From NCBI RefSeq assembly GCF_002095385.1, contig NZ_MIPP01000005.1, positions 1 through 64,000 on the forward strand: a DNA stretch of 64,000 nt, given 5' to 3'. The notes below the pieces were generated by a model. The model searched no databases and was not told where the DNA came from. It saw nothing but the letters and a program-made list of their open reading frames with translations. Source of the DNA: Pantoea eucrina. GTDB taxonomy: Bacteria > Pseudomonadota > Gammaproteobacteria > Enterobacterales > Enterobacteriaceae. Below are positions 17,521 through 25,230 of this stretch, piece by piece; position 1 is the first letter of the stretch; each line of letters opens with the position of its first letter. The position numbers and the translations under genes are program-made.

Positions 17521-17653
17521 CTGCGAAATCCCCCCCGTACCCGATCCTATGACCTGGGGCGACAGCCTCGAACTTAACGAAAGGCTTATGACGTCGGTTG
17601 AAAACTGCAACCGGGATAAGCGCGCCATAAGAAAAATTGAATCGCTCCGGTAA
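17408..17653 (+). CDS. Rz1-like outer-membrane spanin lipoprotein
   Basis: 81-residue lipoprotein. The signal MRVPLTLFLLMWLTAC ends in the lipobox LTAC (Cys16), and the proline-rich mature part includes LPAMPVPAELLADCEIPPVPDP, typical of Rz1. The gene begins inside the Rz gene in another frame and runs beyond it. With Rz it completes the four-part lysis cassette (holin, endolysin, two spanins). Confidence 0.85.
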   Translation: MRVPLTLFLLMWLTACADTEKEYVQLPAMPVPAELLADCEIPPVPDPMTWGDSLELNERLMTSVENCNRDKRAIRKIESLR

Positions 17654-17763
17654 CTCATCAGGCGATTTTCTCACTATCTGCATTTTGCAGGTTATTTACC
17701 TTAACCGAAAAATAAAGCTTCTCCACGAGCAAACAGGCTCAATAAACCCTAAAAGGAAATATC

Positions 17764-19584
17764 ATGATCGAAGTAAATTCATTTGCTGAACTCCGCACCA
17801 CCAAACCTTCTGCATCAGGTGAAATTGCATTTCTTAAGCGCTATTACGACAGGGACTCAACCTTTAATGGTGGTGGCCGCTTTGTAGGCTTTGTCGACAC
17901 AAAGGGTAAAGCCCCTGCGGATGACAGTGGCACCGTTGCGGTCTCTTCTGCCGGCGATTATTACTGGCAGCGTATTATTGATGATGTATCCGCTATTAAT
18001 ATTTTCCATTTTGGCGGCAAGCGCTTACGCGGCTCGGTTTCATTTGATGCCGATAACGGCGCAGTTAACCACAATGCCTGTATCAACATGTACCGCTGGG
18101 CCAGAGGCTTTGTATCACCGGTTGATGATCCGAACAAAAACCCTATCCGCGATATCGGAATACGTTTTCCTGCCGGTAAGTTTATTATTAATCCTGTCGA
18201 TTTAACCGGTGAAGGCGAGCTGCCATTCTTCAATCTCTATGGCGACGACTGCGAATATGGTGTTGCACCCAGAACGATTATTACCTCGGATAAGTCAGCT
18301 AACACCGTTTTCAAAATTAAAGCGCGCCGGACGGCTATTCGCGGTATTTTCTGGGATGGTCAGGCGACCGCCGATACCACGGCAAACACCGGCGCGATTA
18401 CCACTGCAATGGTAAGTAACCAGCAGCCATTTTTTGAAAATATTACCATTGAAGGCCAGTACATCAACGTCACCTGTTTTCGTGTGGAAAACAATGGTAA
18501 CTCGGTGTTCAGGTTTATCGATACGCTTGATACGCGACTGGATCAGATTTACTCCAGCAATACCTATGGTCGGGTATTTGATATTACCTGGTCCGATTCA
18601 CCCCAGGGTAACTGGGACCACTCAACGGCCGTGGAGCTAACCAACTCCAATTTCCAGCACGGTTATGGTGATGCCACGCTGTTTATGCCGCGCGTGGGGC
18701 AGGGCCTGATCCGTAATGTATGGATTGAACATACGCGCTTCCCTGGCGATCTGAGTAATGGTCAGTGGATCATTGATGCGCTGAGCATCGAATCCTCCAT
18801 TAACCCGCTGAAGCTTAACTACTCACGTGTTCTGATGCGCCAGCTAAGCCTGCAGTCCGGTTCCAGCATTGATACCGAGCGCACCGGCTTTGCGCTGCTT
18901 TCAAACTATGAACAGGGCTGGCGCCGTGATGAGAACTTTGGCACCCAGATGACGGGTTCGATGAAGGCGGGCTGGTACTCGGGATATCGCGTCTCCAATA
19001 CCAGCACGGAAGATAATTGGTTCCGCCTTGGCAAGTTCTTTTTCCCTCGTGCTAATCAGCACTGGAACATCGACATGTTGGGCAAAGCGCTGCGTGATAC
19101 TCAGACACAGCCAGCTACCGCACCACTGCTTACCAACGTCTGCGGTAAAACATTGCTCAATGTTTATCGCGGAGAAAGTTCGGTCGGCGGCAATCTGCAT
19201 TATGAAGGTGATTCCGGTGTCATCGACTGCATTGTTCGCACCACTGATGATAAAGGAAAATATGCTGAAGTCTGGATCAAGCTTAAAGCACAGTGTGGTG
19301 ATGTAGTCATCAACCTTACTACTGATGGCCCGTCGCGGTTCGATGGCGGTGAATGTTCACTGTTTAATCCTGATTTGTCTGAAGTGACCAATCTGAATAC
19401 GGATAACCGCGTTAACCTGTCAACGGTGATGAACTATCACAATGGCACCGCCGGCGTGGGTTATGACGGCAAAGTGGTTACGCTGACGTCCGATCCGGCA
19501 TCGGCACCGGCCGCATCAGCCACGGCGGCGGGTTACATTACCGTCAGGATTAACGGCGTTAACCGCAAGCTCGCCTATTTTTAA
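17764..19584 (+). CDS. Putative phage tailspike / polysaccharide depolymerase
   Basis: 606-residue protein with a repetitive Asn/Gly/Ile-rich pattern suggestive of a right-handed beta-helix (for example PAGKFIINPVDLTGEGELPFFNLYGDD). The start (MIEVNSFAELRTTKPS..., FNGGGRFVGF) resembles N-termini of enterobacterial phage tailspikes and exopolysaccharide depolymerases. The C-terminus (AAGYITVRINGVNRKLAYF) is also common in such proteins. I see no long phage head- or tail-binding domain before the helix. AGGA lies 7 nt before the ATG. It follows Rz1 after 110 bp, with all structural genes missing between. The substrate cannot be told from sequence. Confidence 0.7.
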   Translation: MIEVNSFAELRTTKPSASGEIAFLKRYYDRDSTFNGGGRFVGFVDTKGKAPADDSGTVAVSSAGDYYWQRIIDDVSAINIFHFGGKRLRGSVSFDADNGAVNHNACINMYRWARGFVSPVDDPNKNPIRDIGIRFPAGKFIINPVDLTGEGELPFFNLYGDDCEYGVAPRTIITSDKSANTVFKIKARRTAIRGIFWDGQATADTTANTGAITTAMVSNQQPFFENITIEGQYINVTCFRVENNGNSVFRFIDTLDTRLDQIYSSNTYGRVFDITWSDSPQGNWDHSTAVELTNSNFQHGYGDATLFMPRVGQGLIRNVWIEHTRFPGDLSNGQWIIDALSIESSINPLKLNYSRVLMRQLSLQSGSSIDTERTGFALLSNYEQGWRRDENFGTQMTGSMKAGWYSGYRVSNTSTEDNWFRLGKFFFPRANQHWNIDMLGKALRDTQTQPATAPLLTNVCGKTLLNVYRGESSVGGNLHYEGDSGVIDCIVRTTDDKGKYAEVWIKLKAQCGDVVINLTTDGPSRFDGGECSLFNPDLSEVTNLNTDNRVNLSTVMNYHNGTAGVGYDGKVVTLTSDPASAPAASATAAGYITVRINGVNRKLAYF

Positions 19585-19616
19585 CCGCCTGAGAGAGTAT
19601 TGCGGCAGGTAAAAAA

Positions 19617-19644
19617 GAGCCTGAACGAGAGTTCAGGCTCTTTT
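19617..19644 (+). terminator. Terminator after the tailspike gene
   Basis: Perfect 10-bp stem GAGCCTGAAC (19617-19626) with GTTCAGGCTC (19631-19640), loop GAGA, A-run before and T-run after. Confidence 0.9.
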
Positions 19645-20187
19645 CACTCTCTGTTTTGATCCCAGGTCTCGACAGGTGCCCATCGTATCAGCGTGGGCAG
19701 CACGGCGGCGTTCTTGTGCGTTTATAGTTATTCTCCTGTCAGTTAGCTTTGATTGAGCGTTGCCGCGCACCAAAGCTTACTGCTTTGTATGTTTGCGCTT
19801 TTTCAGCGCCTGATGTTAAGGAGCGGCGGGACTCAGTTCCGTGCCCCTGCGTTGCTTCAGCGTGCTGCTGATGAGATTAAATGCATCTGATATGTGATTT
19901 TATTTTTTTTCAGACGTAAAAAAACCCGCGTTACACGGGCGTAAATTCGTTCAATAAGGGCAAATCATTTGTCAGCGTTAGCTGACGACAGTAAGGATAT
20001 GCGTTCAGTGTTACTTAAGGAAACAACCATTCGACAAATTACTCTGCATGGCACGCATTGCATAAAAAAGCCCGCTTAGCGCCGGCTTTAAGAGGAAGCA
20101 TAGTAGCTCAATAGAAGAAAAAGCCCGATAAACCGACATCCCGACCCCGCAAGTGTTAATGTGGTTAGCAGTTACAGATGGGGGATT
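19645..20187. other. Non-coding stretch with minus-strand terminators
   Basis: No convincing gene in about 540 bp. Two hairpins with T-runs on the minus strand are visible: 19918-19940 (CCCG...CGGG stem, A-run before it) and about 20064-20088 (an imperfect AAGCC/GGCTT stem). They may be terminators left behind by lost minus-strand genes. Confidence 0.5.
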
Positions 20188-20361
20188 ATGGAAAATGACA
20201 ATGACAGAGTGGAATTGATAGCTAATGCCATTTTGAAAGCAGCACTCGAACTCGCTGACACCGGGGCTGAAACCACAATCGAAGAGTTGCTGGGCAGGCT
20301 TGAGCCTACCGGCGAGCAACCAATGATGTCTTCATGGCAGATGTATACCGCGATGCCATAG
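20188..20361 (+). CDS. Small acidic protein of unknown function
   Basis: 57 residues (MENDNDRVELIANAIL..., ETTIEELLGRLEPTG), mainly helical and acidic. ATG 20188 follows a GGGGGA ribosome site by 3 nt. The upstream in-frame start at 20161 is less likely. Similar short helical proteins occur in enteric prophages, but I do not recognise a named family. Confidence 0.5.
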   Translation: MENDNDRVELIANAILKAALELADTGAETTIEELLGRLEPTGEQPMMSSWQMYTAMP

Positions 20362-20703
20362 TGATCATTAAGAAAGGCAAGTTATAAACATAAAAAGCCC
20401 GCTCAGTGGCAGGCTTATGGGTGAGGGAGCATGAAAAACCAGGATGCGATCCGGATATTTTTTACAGTTCAGGCTTCATTTTCCCAAATACTTTCTCAAT
20501 ATCAGCTTCATATTCTTCTTTGTTATCACTCATGGCCGCCACGCCCGGGAGCTTAACGATGTGCTGCCTGAAAGATTTGACGCCGATTTCGGAAAGAAAC
20601 AAGTGTAACTTATTGATCGCTAAGCTGTATCGATGTAAATGCCTTAGCGTGTGCAATGCCGCATTTCTGCGGCCTTATCTTATCTAAACGCTCTTTCCGG
20701 CTA
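20362..20703. other. Stretch with only a doubtful gene
   Basis: The best candidate is a minus-strand ORF at 20462-20656 (64 codons), ending with a plausible helical segment (SDNKEEYEADIEKVFGKM). It lacks a good ribosome site and may be the tail of a decayed gene. The opposing 93-codon ORF looks like noise. Confidence 0.35.
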
Positions 20704-20862
20704 CTAACCCGTAGTAAACGCTATCACGACATTCACAAAGCCAGCAGCTAACAGAACAAAGCCCGGAACGAGGTAATTTTTGTCCCGCTTATTGCGCGCC
20801 AAATAGAACATTGCGAACGCAATGCAAAACATCGGAATTGATATCTTCGCAAAAACTGACAT
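20704..20862 (-). CDS. Small membrane protein, 52 residues
   Basis: The ORF encodes a protein starting MSVFAKISIPMFC with two hydrophobic helices (about 7-22 and 31-50) joined by a short basic loop (RNKRDKN). A strong ribosome site (AAGGAG) lies just upstream of the ATG. No family is recognised, but the ribosome site and the two-helix hairpin make a real gene likely. It lies upstream of no obvious partner. Confidence 0.6.
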   Translation of the reverse strand: MSVFAKISIPMFCIAFAMFYLARNKRDKNYLVPGFVLLAAGFVNVVIAFTTG

Positions 20863-20979
20863 GCCATCTCCTTAGCTAAAATTTTCTTCCTGCTATCAAA
20901 CAGTAAACCAGACGCATTTTCGTCCCGATCGCCAGGCCCGGCACCTTACATTTTAGTTACCGTTAACCGGCACCACAGC

Positions 20980-21207
20980 TTATTGATTATCTCGGCGGTA
21001 CAGCGCCCACTCCTCGATACGCTCCCCACCCGGAAGGGTGCAGTAACCTGAATCACCATCAGGACCTTTAACTATGTCTGGTTTACCCCCCATTTTTTCA
21101 CAATAAACTGAGGCAGGGTTAGACATGCCTGTTTGCTGAGGCTTGTCTGTCCGGGACGAGCATGCTGCCAGTAATACACTGGAAGCAATCAGTAGAATAA
21201 TTTTCAT
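20980..21207 (-). CDS. DUF333 family lipoprotein
   Basis: 75-residue lipoprotein with lipobox LAAC (Cys16). The mature part is a single DUF333 domain: NPASVYCEKMGGKPDIVKG, then GDSGYCTLPGGERIEEWALYRRD, with the two conserved cysteines. Members are small envelope lipoproteins, sometimes labelled putative hemolysin without evidence. AAGGA lies 5 nt before the ATG. It stands alone among accessory genes. Confidence 0.85.
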   Translation of the reverse strand: MKIILLIASSVLLAACSSRTDKPQQTGMSNPASVYCEKMGGKPDIVKGPDGDSGYCTLPGGERIEEWALYRRDNQ

Positions 21208-21425
21208 TACGGTCCTTATTTAAAGTCTATTGAATGACTTTAACTCAAACCTGAATTAACCAGCCAGTGTTAATTCACATGTGATTTACTGATATATGAG
21301 CAGACCAGGGGTGGAGGCTTAAAAGAGCCATTCACGCGAGCCGCAGCAAATACATATCCATACCAGTCAGCAGGTTCGCAAAAGATACGCCTGGCGCATC
21401 TTGATCGGATCTCCGATCGATACTA

Positions 21426-21441
21426 CTGTATTTATATACAG
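21426..21441. promoter_or_regulatory. LexA (SOS) box
   Basis: CTGTATTTATATACAG is a full-length LexA box: CTGT and ACAG half-sites with an AT-rich 8-bp centre. It lies 25 bp before the ATG of the next gene. Confidence 0.85.
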
Positions 21442-21465
21442 TTATTATCAGAGGAGGATTTAACC

Positions 21466-21705
21466 ATGCCATGCGAATACCAGATAAAAGAAGCATTCGT
21501 CAGTTCCATCAAGCGCGAGCCATCAGGCCGCAGCACCGTTGCCACTTCTGACTTCGTAGAGGAGCTGGAGCGCGTTAACTGGCACTTTACGCTCAAGGCA
21601 GCCAATGACTGGATCCGGAGCCATACAACCACCTTCCGCGACGCTTCAACGCAGGAGGGCGAGAACATGACGTGGTTCCGGTTCAACCTTAACGGTGGCC
21701 TCTGA
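21466..21705 (+). CDS. SOS-regulated small protein of unknown function
   Basis: 79 residues (MPCEYQIKEAFVSSIKRE..., a WHFTLKAANDWIRSHTTTFRD segment, ending MTWFRFNLNGGL). The LexA box at 21426 and a strong GAGGAGG ribosome site make expression after DNA damage likely. The length and pattern resemble small SOS-induced proteins of enteric prophages and plasmids, but I cannot name the family. It lies alone, between divergent genes. Confidence 0.75.
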   Translation: MPCEYQIKEAFVSSIKREPSGRSTVATSDFVEELERVNWHFTLKAANDWIRSHTTTFRDASTQEGENMTWFRFNLNGGL

Positions 21706-21778
21706 GGGGTTCCCTTCACCGGCGCAGGACTATACAGAGCCGCGGCTTAACTTTGCCAGGCTATCGATAACCGCGAGG

Positions 21779-22012
21779 CTATAACCTTCCGTTAACGCGC
21801 TGGTTATCTCTCAGAACATCAATAGCGGTCTGCATTGCTATTTTATTATCGCGTAACTTCTGTTTGTTTTGCTGTATCTGGAGGTATTCAAGAAGTGTGC
21901 GTGTATTGACTGGCCGTCCGGTTCTGCCGACTTCGATCACAGCATCACCGAGTATGGTTTTTACAGGAGGAAGCTGGGCAGGGTACCAGTCCAGCGTGTC
22001 TTCAGATTTCAT
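21779..22012 (-). CDS. YmgB/AriR-family small regulatory protein (putative)
   Basis: 77 residues from the internal ATG at 22012. The part ILGDAVIEVGRTGRPVNTRT...IQQNKQKLRD..TAIDVLRD follows the YmgB/AriR pattern (VLGxAV...G..VN...L..L...D...T...VLR) as I recall it. In E. coli these small proteins connect stress signals to biofilm and colanic acid control. The 130-codon version starting at 22171 seems over-extended. A weak GAGAA ribosome site precedes ATG 22012. Confidence 0.55.
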   Translation of the reverse strand: MKSEDTLDWYPAQLPPVKTILGDAVIEVGRTGRPVNTRTLLEYLQIQQNKQKLRDNKIAMQTAIDVLRDNQRVNGRL

Positions 22013-22088
22013 ATCAAATTTCTCAGGGACGGGCAGTATATCACATGACAGGGGATATAGCGCCCGACTATAAAAACAATCATTCCTG

Positions 22089-22208
22089 TTATGGTTCCTT
22101 CTCATCATTATTGTTAGAAACCTGTGAGGCAATCTTAACCAGCGCGACGCTACCTGCGCCGGCGAATGCAATCATTAGAATGATAGCGATCCAGCATGGA
22201 AAATTCAT
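22089..22208 (-). CDS. 39-residue putative membrane protein
   Basis: MNFPCWIAIILMIAFAGAGS continues into one transmembrane helix and a short polar tail (SNNNDEKEP). The ribosome site is weak. The clean helix-plus-charged-tail pattern and position upstream of the YmgB-like gene on the same strand are the only support. Confidence 0.4.
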   Translation of the reverse strand: MNFPCWIAIILMIAFAGAGSVALVKIASQVSNNNDEKEP

Positions 22209-22425
22209 TTTGTACTGTCGCTTATGGCCTCCTGTATGAAGGCGCCATCAAGCCTGACATTGCCTGAGCAAATAGTAATCACATCAATTAGCCGTACCAT
22301 GTGTTAGCGCAGGCAGTCACGAAGCATGAAGATATAGGGAAAATGATCACGGAAGGGCTGAGTTGGTCGCTTGCGCCATCTCAAAAGCTGTATGTGAGCT
22401 CATGTCTGAAGGTCATGATGTCACT

Positions 22426-22536
22426 GTCGAACCCGGTCGGAGGTTCTCATCCCCCTCTCACTGTGCAATATGCAAAAAAAAAGCCTGAACGTGAGTTCAG
22501 GCTCTTCTTCAAATTTGTGGCGGTGAGAGGGGGATT
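22426..22536. repeat. 111-bp direct repeat with tRNA-Ser 3' end, copy A
   Basis: Identical to 22601-22711 except for one base (C at 22451, A at 22626). It includes a minus-strand terminator (AGCCTGAAC/GTTCAGGCT, 22482-22503) and, at 22518-22536, the 19-nt 3' end of tRNA-Ser. This is what an att duplication left by a tRNA-targeting element looks like. Confidence 0.85.
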
Positions 22537-22600
22537 GATTCGCTTCGCTCACCCTGCGGGCAGCGTCGCAGGCTCCGCTGTCCGGTGAACAGAGTTCACC

Positions 22601-22711
22601 GTCGAACCCGGTCGGAGGTTCTCATACCCCTCTCACTGTGCAATATGCAAAAAAAAAGCCTGAACGTGAGTTCAGGCTCTTCTTCAAATTTGTGGCGGTG
22701 AGAGGGGGATT
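22601..22711. repeat. 111-bp direct repeat with tRNA-Ser 3' end, copy B
   Basis: Second copy, 175 bp from the first. Its right end runs into the intact tRNA-Ser gene. The 64 bp between the copies hold no gene. Confidence 0.85.
22650..22678 (-). terminator. Terminator of tRNA-Ser
   Basis: Stem AGCCTGAAC (22657-22665) with GTTCAGGCT (22670-22678). The A-run 22650-22657 becomes a T-run on the minus strand, 15 bp beyond the tRNA 3' end. Confidence 0.85.
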
Positions 22712-22780
22712 CGAACCCCCGATACGTTGCCGTATACACACTTTCCAGGCGTGCTCCTTCAGCCACTCGGACACCTCACC
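22693..22780 (-). tRNA. tRNA-Ser (anticodon GGA)
   Basis: 88-nt class II tRNA on the minus strand, with 3' CCA encoded, T-arm GGGGGTTCGAATCCCCC, long variable arm, and anticodon loop CTGGAAA giving GGA (reads UCC/UCU). Nearly identical to the E. coli serW/serX product as I recall it. The 3' end is duplicated at 22518-22536, marking it as an integration site. Confidence 0.95.
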
Positions 22781-22945
22781 ACATATTTTTTTGCTAACCG
22801 CACTGGGTCAACGGGGCGCTACTATAGGGAGTTAGCTGAAAAGGGTCAAGCGCTATTTTCTCCTTTTTTTCTATCTGCTTAAGCTCTGCGCAGATTGTAT
22901 TAACCCTGTTCGCTTCGCGGCGATTGTCATAGAAACGTTGCGCGT

Positions 22946-22963
22946 CTGACACAAAAATGTCAT
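22946..22963 (+). promoter_or_regulatory. Possible Pho box upstream of phoA
   Basis: CTGACAC-AAAA-ATGTCAT fits the Pho box layout (two CTGTCA-type 7-mers separated by 4 AT bases) with a few mismatches. It lies 63 bp before the phoA start. PhoB control of phoA is established in E. coli. Confidence 0.5.
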
Positions 22964-23026
22964 CCCGCTGACGCAGACTTGGCAGCGAAAATAACCGGGT
23001 TGTCTCACTGATAAGGATGCTGAAGA

Positions 23027-24433
23027 ATGAAACACTTACCTCTGCTGACGGTTTCACTGCTGGCTTCGCTGATTGCCACCTCCGCGGTGGCAGATGTTAC
23101 AACATACAATAGAGCAGCAACTGGCGATTTGACGCAGCATGGTGGCGCGCGTCGGCTGAGCAGCGATCAGACTGAGGCGCTGAAAGCCTCGCTGAGTAAT
23201 CAGACGGCGAAAAATGTCATTTTACTGATCGGCGACGGCATGGGTGACTCTGAGATCACCGCGGCACGTAACCTTGCAGTGGGAGCGGGCGGCTTTTTTG
23301 CCGGTATTGATGCGCTTCCGCTTACCGGGCAGTACACGCACTATTCGCTGGATAAAAAAACGCATAAACCCTCTTACGTCACTGACTCTGCCGCGTCCGC
23401 CACCGCGTGGGCTACAGGCACCAAATCCTATAACGGGGCGATTGGCGTCGACGTCAATGGCAAGGATCAAATCACGCTGCTTGAGCTGGCTAAAGCGGCC
23501 GGCAAAGCAACGGGTAATGTCTCTACTGCCGAACTGCAGGATGCTACGCCAGCGGCACTGATGGCGCATGTTACCTCACGCAAATGCTACGGCCCGGAGA
23601 AAACCAGCGAACTCTGCCCGGGCAACGCCTTAGAACAGGGCGGCCGCGGCTCAATTACCGAGCAAATGCTGCTGACCCGGCCGGATGTGGTCCTGGGCGG
23701 CGGTGCAAAGAGCTTTAACGAGGTGGCTAAAGCAGGCGACTATAAAGGCAAAACGCTGTATGAGCAGGCGCAGGCGCGCGGCTATCAGCTGGTAGAAAAC
23801 CTGGACGCAATGAACGCGGTACAGCAGGCCACCCAGCAGCAGCCTCTGCTGGGGCTGTTTGCGCCGGGCAATATGCCGGTGCGCTGGCAGGGTCCCAAAG
23901 CCAGTTATCATGGCAACATCGATAAACCGGTGGTGACCTGTGAGGTTAATCAGGATCGTCCGGCATCGGTGCCGACGCTGGCGCAGATGACAACAAAAGC
24001 GATCGACCTGCTGAGCAAAAATGAGAAAGGGTTCTTCCTGCAGGTCGAGGGCGCTTCAATCGATAAACAGGATCACGCGGCTAATCCGTGCGGCCAGATT
24101 GGCGAAACGGTCGATCTCGACGAAGCGGTCCAGGTGGCGCTGGCCTATGCCCGCGAACATGGCGATACGCTGGTGGTGGTCACCGCCGACCACGCGCACA
24201 GCAGTCAGATTGTTGAGAACGGCACCAAAGCGCCGGGCCTGACCCAGGCGCTGAACACAAAAGATGGTGCGGTAATGACCATCAGCTACGGCAACTCGGA
24301 AGAGGATTCGCAGGAGCATACCGGTGCTCAGCTGCGCATTGCTGCTTACGGACCGCACGCGGCAAACGTGGTGGGGCTGACCGATCAGACCGATCTGTTC
24401 TTCACGCTAAAAAATGCGCTGGCGCTTAAATAA
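23027..24433 (+). CDS. phoA: Alkaline phosphatase PhoA
   Basis: Periplasmic phosphomonoesterase that frees phosphate from organic esters. The 468 residues are close to E. coli PhoA (471). A signal peptide ends at TSAVA. The active site is complete: [10 protein letters not shown] (Asp70 metal ligand), [14 protein letters not shown] with nucleophile Ser121, and [10 protein letters not shown] near the C-terminus. Cysteines are present for disulphides. AGGAT lies 9 nt before the ATG. It is a single-gene unit between tRNA-Ser and a terminator. Confidence 0.96.
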   Translation: MKHLPLLTVSLLASLIATSAVADVTTYNRAATGDLTQHGGARRLSSDQTEALKASLSNQTAKNVILLIGDGMGDSEITAARNLAVGAGGFFAGIDALPLTGQYTHYSLDKKTHKPSYVTDSAASATAWATGTKSYNGAIGVDVNGKDQITLLELAKAAGKATGNVSTAELQDATPAALMAHVTSRKCYGPEKTSELCPGNALEQGGRGSITEQMLLTRPDVVLGGGAKSFNEVAKAGDYKGKTLYEQAQARGYQLVENLDAMNAVQQATQQQPLLGLFAPGNMPVRWQGPKASYHGNIDKPVVTCEVNQDRPASVPTLAQMTTKAIDLLSKNEKGFFLQVEGASIDKQDHAANPCGQIGETVDLDEAVQVALAYAREHGDTLVVVTADHAHSSQIVENGTKAPGLTQALNTKDGAVMTISYGNSEEDSQEHTGAQLRIAAYGPHAANVVGLTDQTDLFFTLKNALALK

Positions 24434-24450
24434 GCGGATAGCAGACAGAA

Positions 24451-24477
24451 AAAATCCACGCTGCGGCGTGGATTTTT
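24451..24477. terminator. Bidirectional terminator between phoA and the amino acid ABC operon
   Basis: Stem AATCCACGC (24453-24461) with GCGTGGATT (24466-24474), loop TGCG, A-run to the left and T-run to the right. It serves the convergent genes on both sides. Confidence 0.85.
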
Positions 24478-24495
24478 GTTATTACCGGAGCAGCA

Positions 24496-25230
24496 TCACC
24501 CCAGCACTTTGCTGAGAAACGCCTGAGTACGCGGATTTTGCGGCCGGGTGAACAGCACATCCGGCGTGTCCAGCTCCTGAATGATCCCCTGATCCATAAA
24601 CATCACGCGATCTGCCACTTCGCGCGCAAACCCCATTTCATGCGTGACAATCACCATGGTCATGCCTTCCTGCGCCAGCATTTTCATGACGCTCAGCACC
24701 TCGCCGACCAGCTCAGGGTCGAGCGCGGAGGTCGGCTCATCGAACAGCATGATCTCCGGCTCCATCGCCAGCGCCCGTGCAATAGCAACGCGCTGCTGCT
24801 GGCCGCCGGATAAGCTGTTTGGCCAGGCGTGCATCTTATCGGTTAAGCCCACCTTCTCCAGCAGCGCTTTAGCCTGTTCTGTGGCCTGCTGGCGCGACAG
24901 TTTGCGCACATCCATCGGCGCCATAATCAGGTTTTCCAGCACGGTCATGTGCGGGAACAGATTGAAGCGCTGAAACACCATACCCACGTGTTGACGCAGC
25001 GTATTGATGCGGGTTTTGGGATCCTGTACCTCAAACCCGTTCACCACCACGCGACCGCCGTCAATGCTTTCAAGCCCGTTCAGGCAGCGCAGGAAGGTGC
25101 TTTTACCGGAGCCGGACGGACCGATAACGCACAATACTTCCTGCGCCGGAATGTCACAGCTGATGCCGTTCAGCACCTGGTTTTCACCAAAGTTTTTCTG
25201 CAAGTTTTCAACGTGGATCACTTTTGCCAA
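24496..25230 (-). CDS. Polar amino acid ABC transporter ATP-binding protein (GlnQ/HisP type)
   Basis: 244-residue ATPase that powers amino acid import. Walker [10 protein letters not shown] (about 37-45), Q-loop FQRFNLFPH, signature LSGGQQQR and Walker [15 protein letters not shown] are all intact. It overlaps the permease gene by 23 bp, which shows tight coupling. The exact amino acid cannot be read from sequence. The order in transcription is binding protein, permease, ATPase. Confidence 0.95.
   Translation of the reverse strand: MAKVIHVENLQKNFGENQVLNGISCDIPAQEVLCVIGPSGSGKSTFLRCLNGLESIDGGRVVVNGFEVQDPKTRINTLRQHVGMVFQRFNLFPHMTVLENLIMAPMDVRKLSRQQATEQAKALLEKVGLTDKMHAWPNSLSGGQQQRVAIARALAMEPEIMLFDEPTSALDPELVGEVLSVMKMLAQEGMTMVIVTHEMGFAREVADRVMFMDQGIIQELDTPDVLFTRPQNPRTQAFLSKVLG

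Noticed and set aside
20406-20687. 93-codon plus-strand ORF
   Set aside because: No ribosome site, a cysteine-rich nonsense-like composition, and it overlaps an equally weak opposite ORF.
22301-22588. 95-codon ORF across the 111-bp repeat
   Set aside because: It runs through a terminator hairpin and the tRNA-end repeat. The same peptide segment recurs in copy B because of the repeat, not because of coding function.
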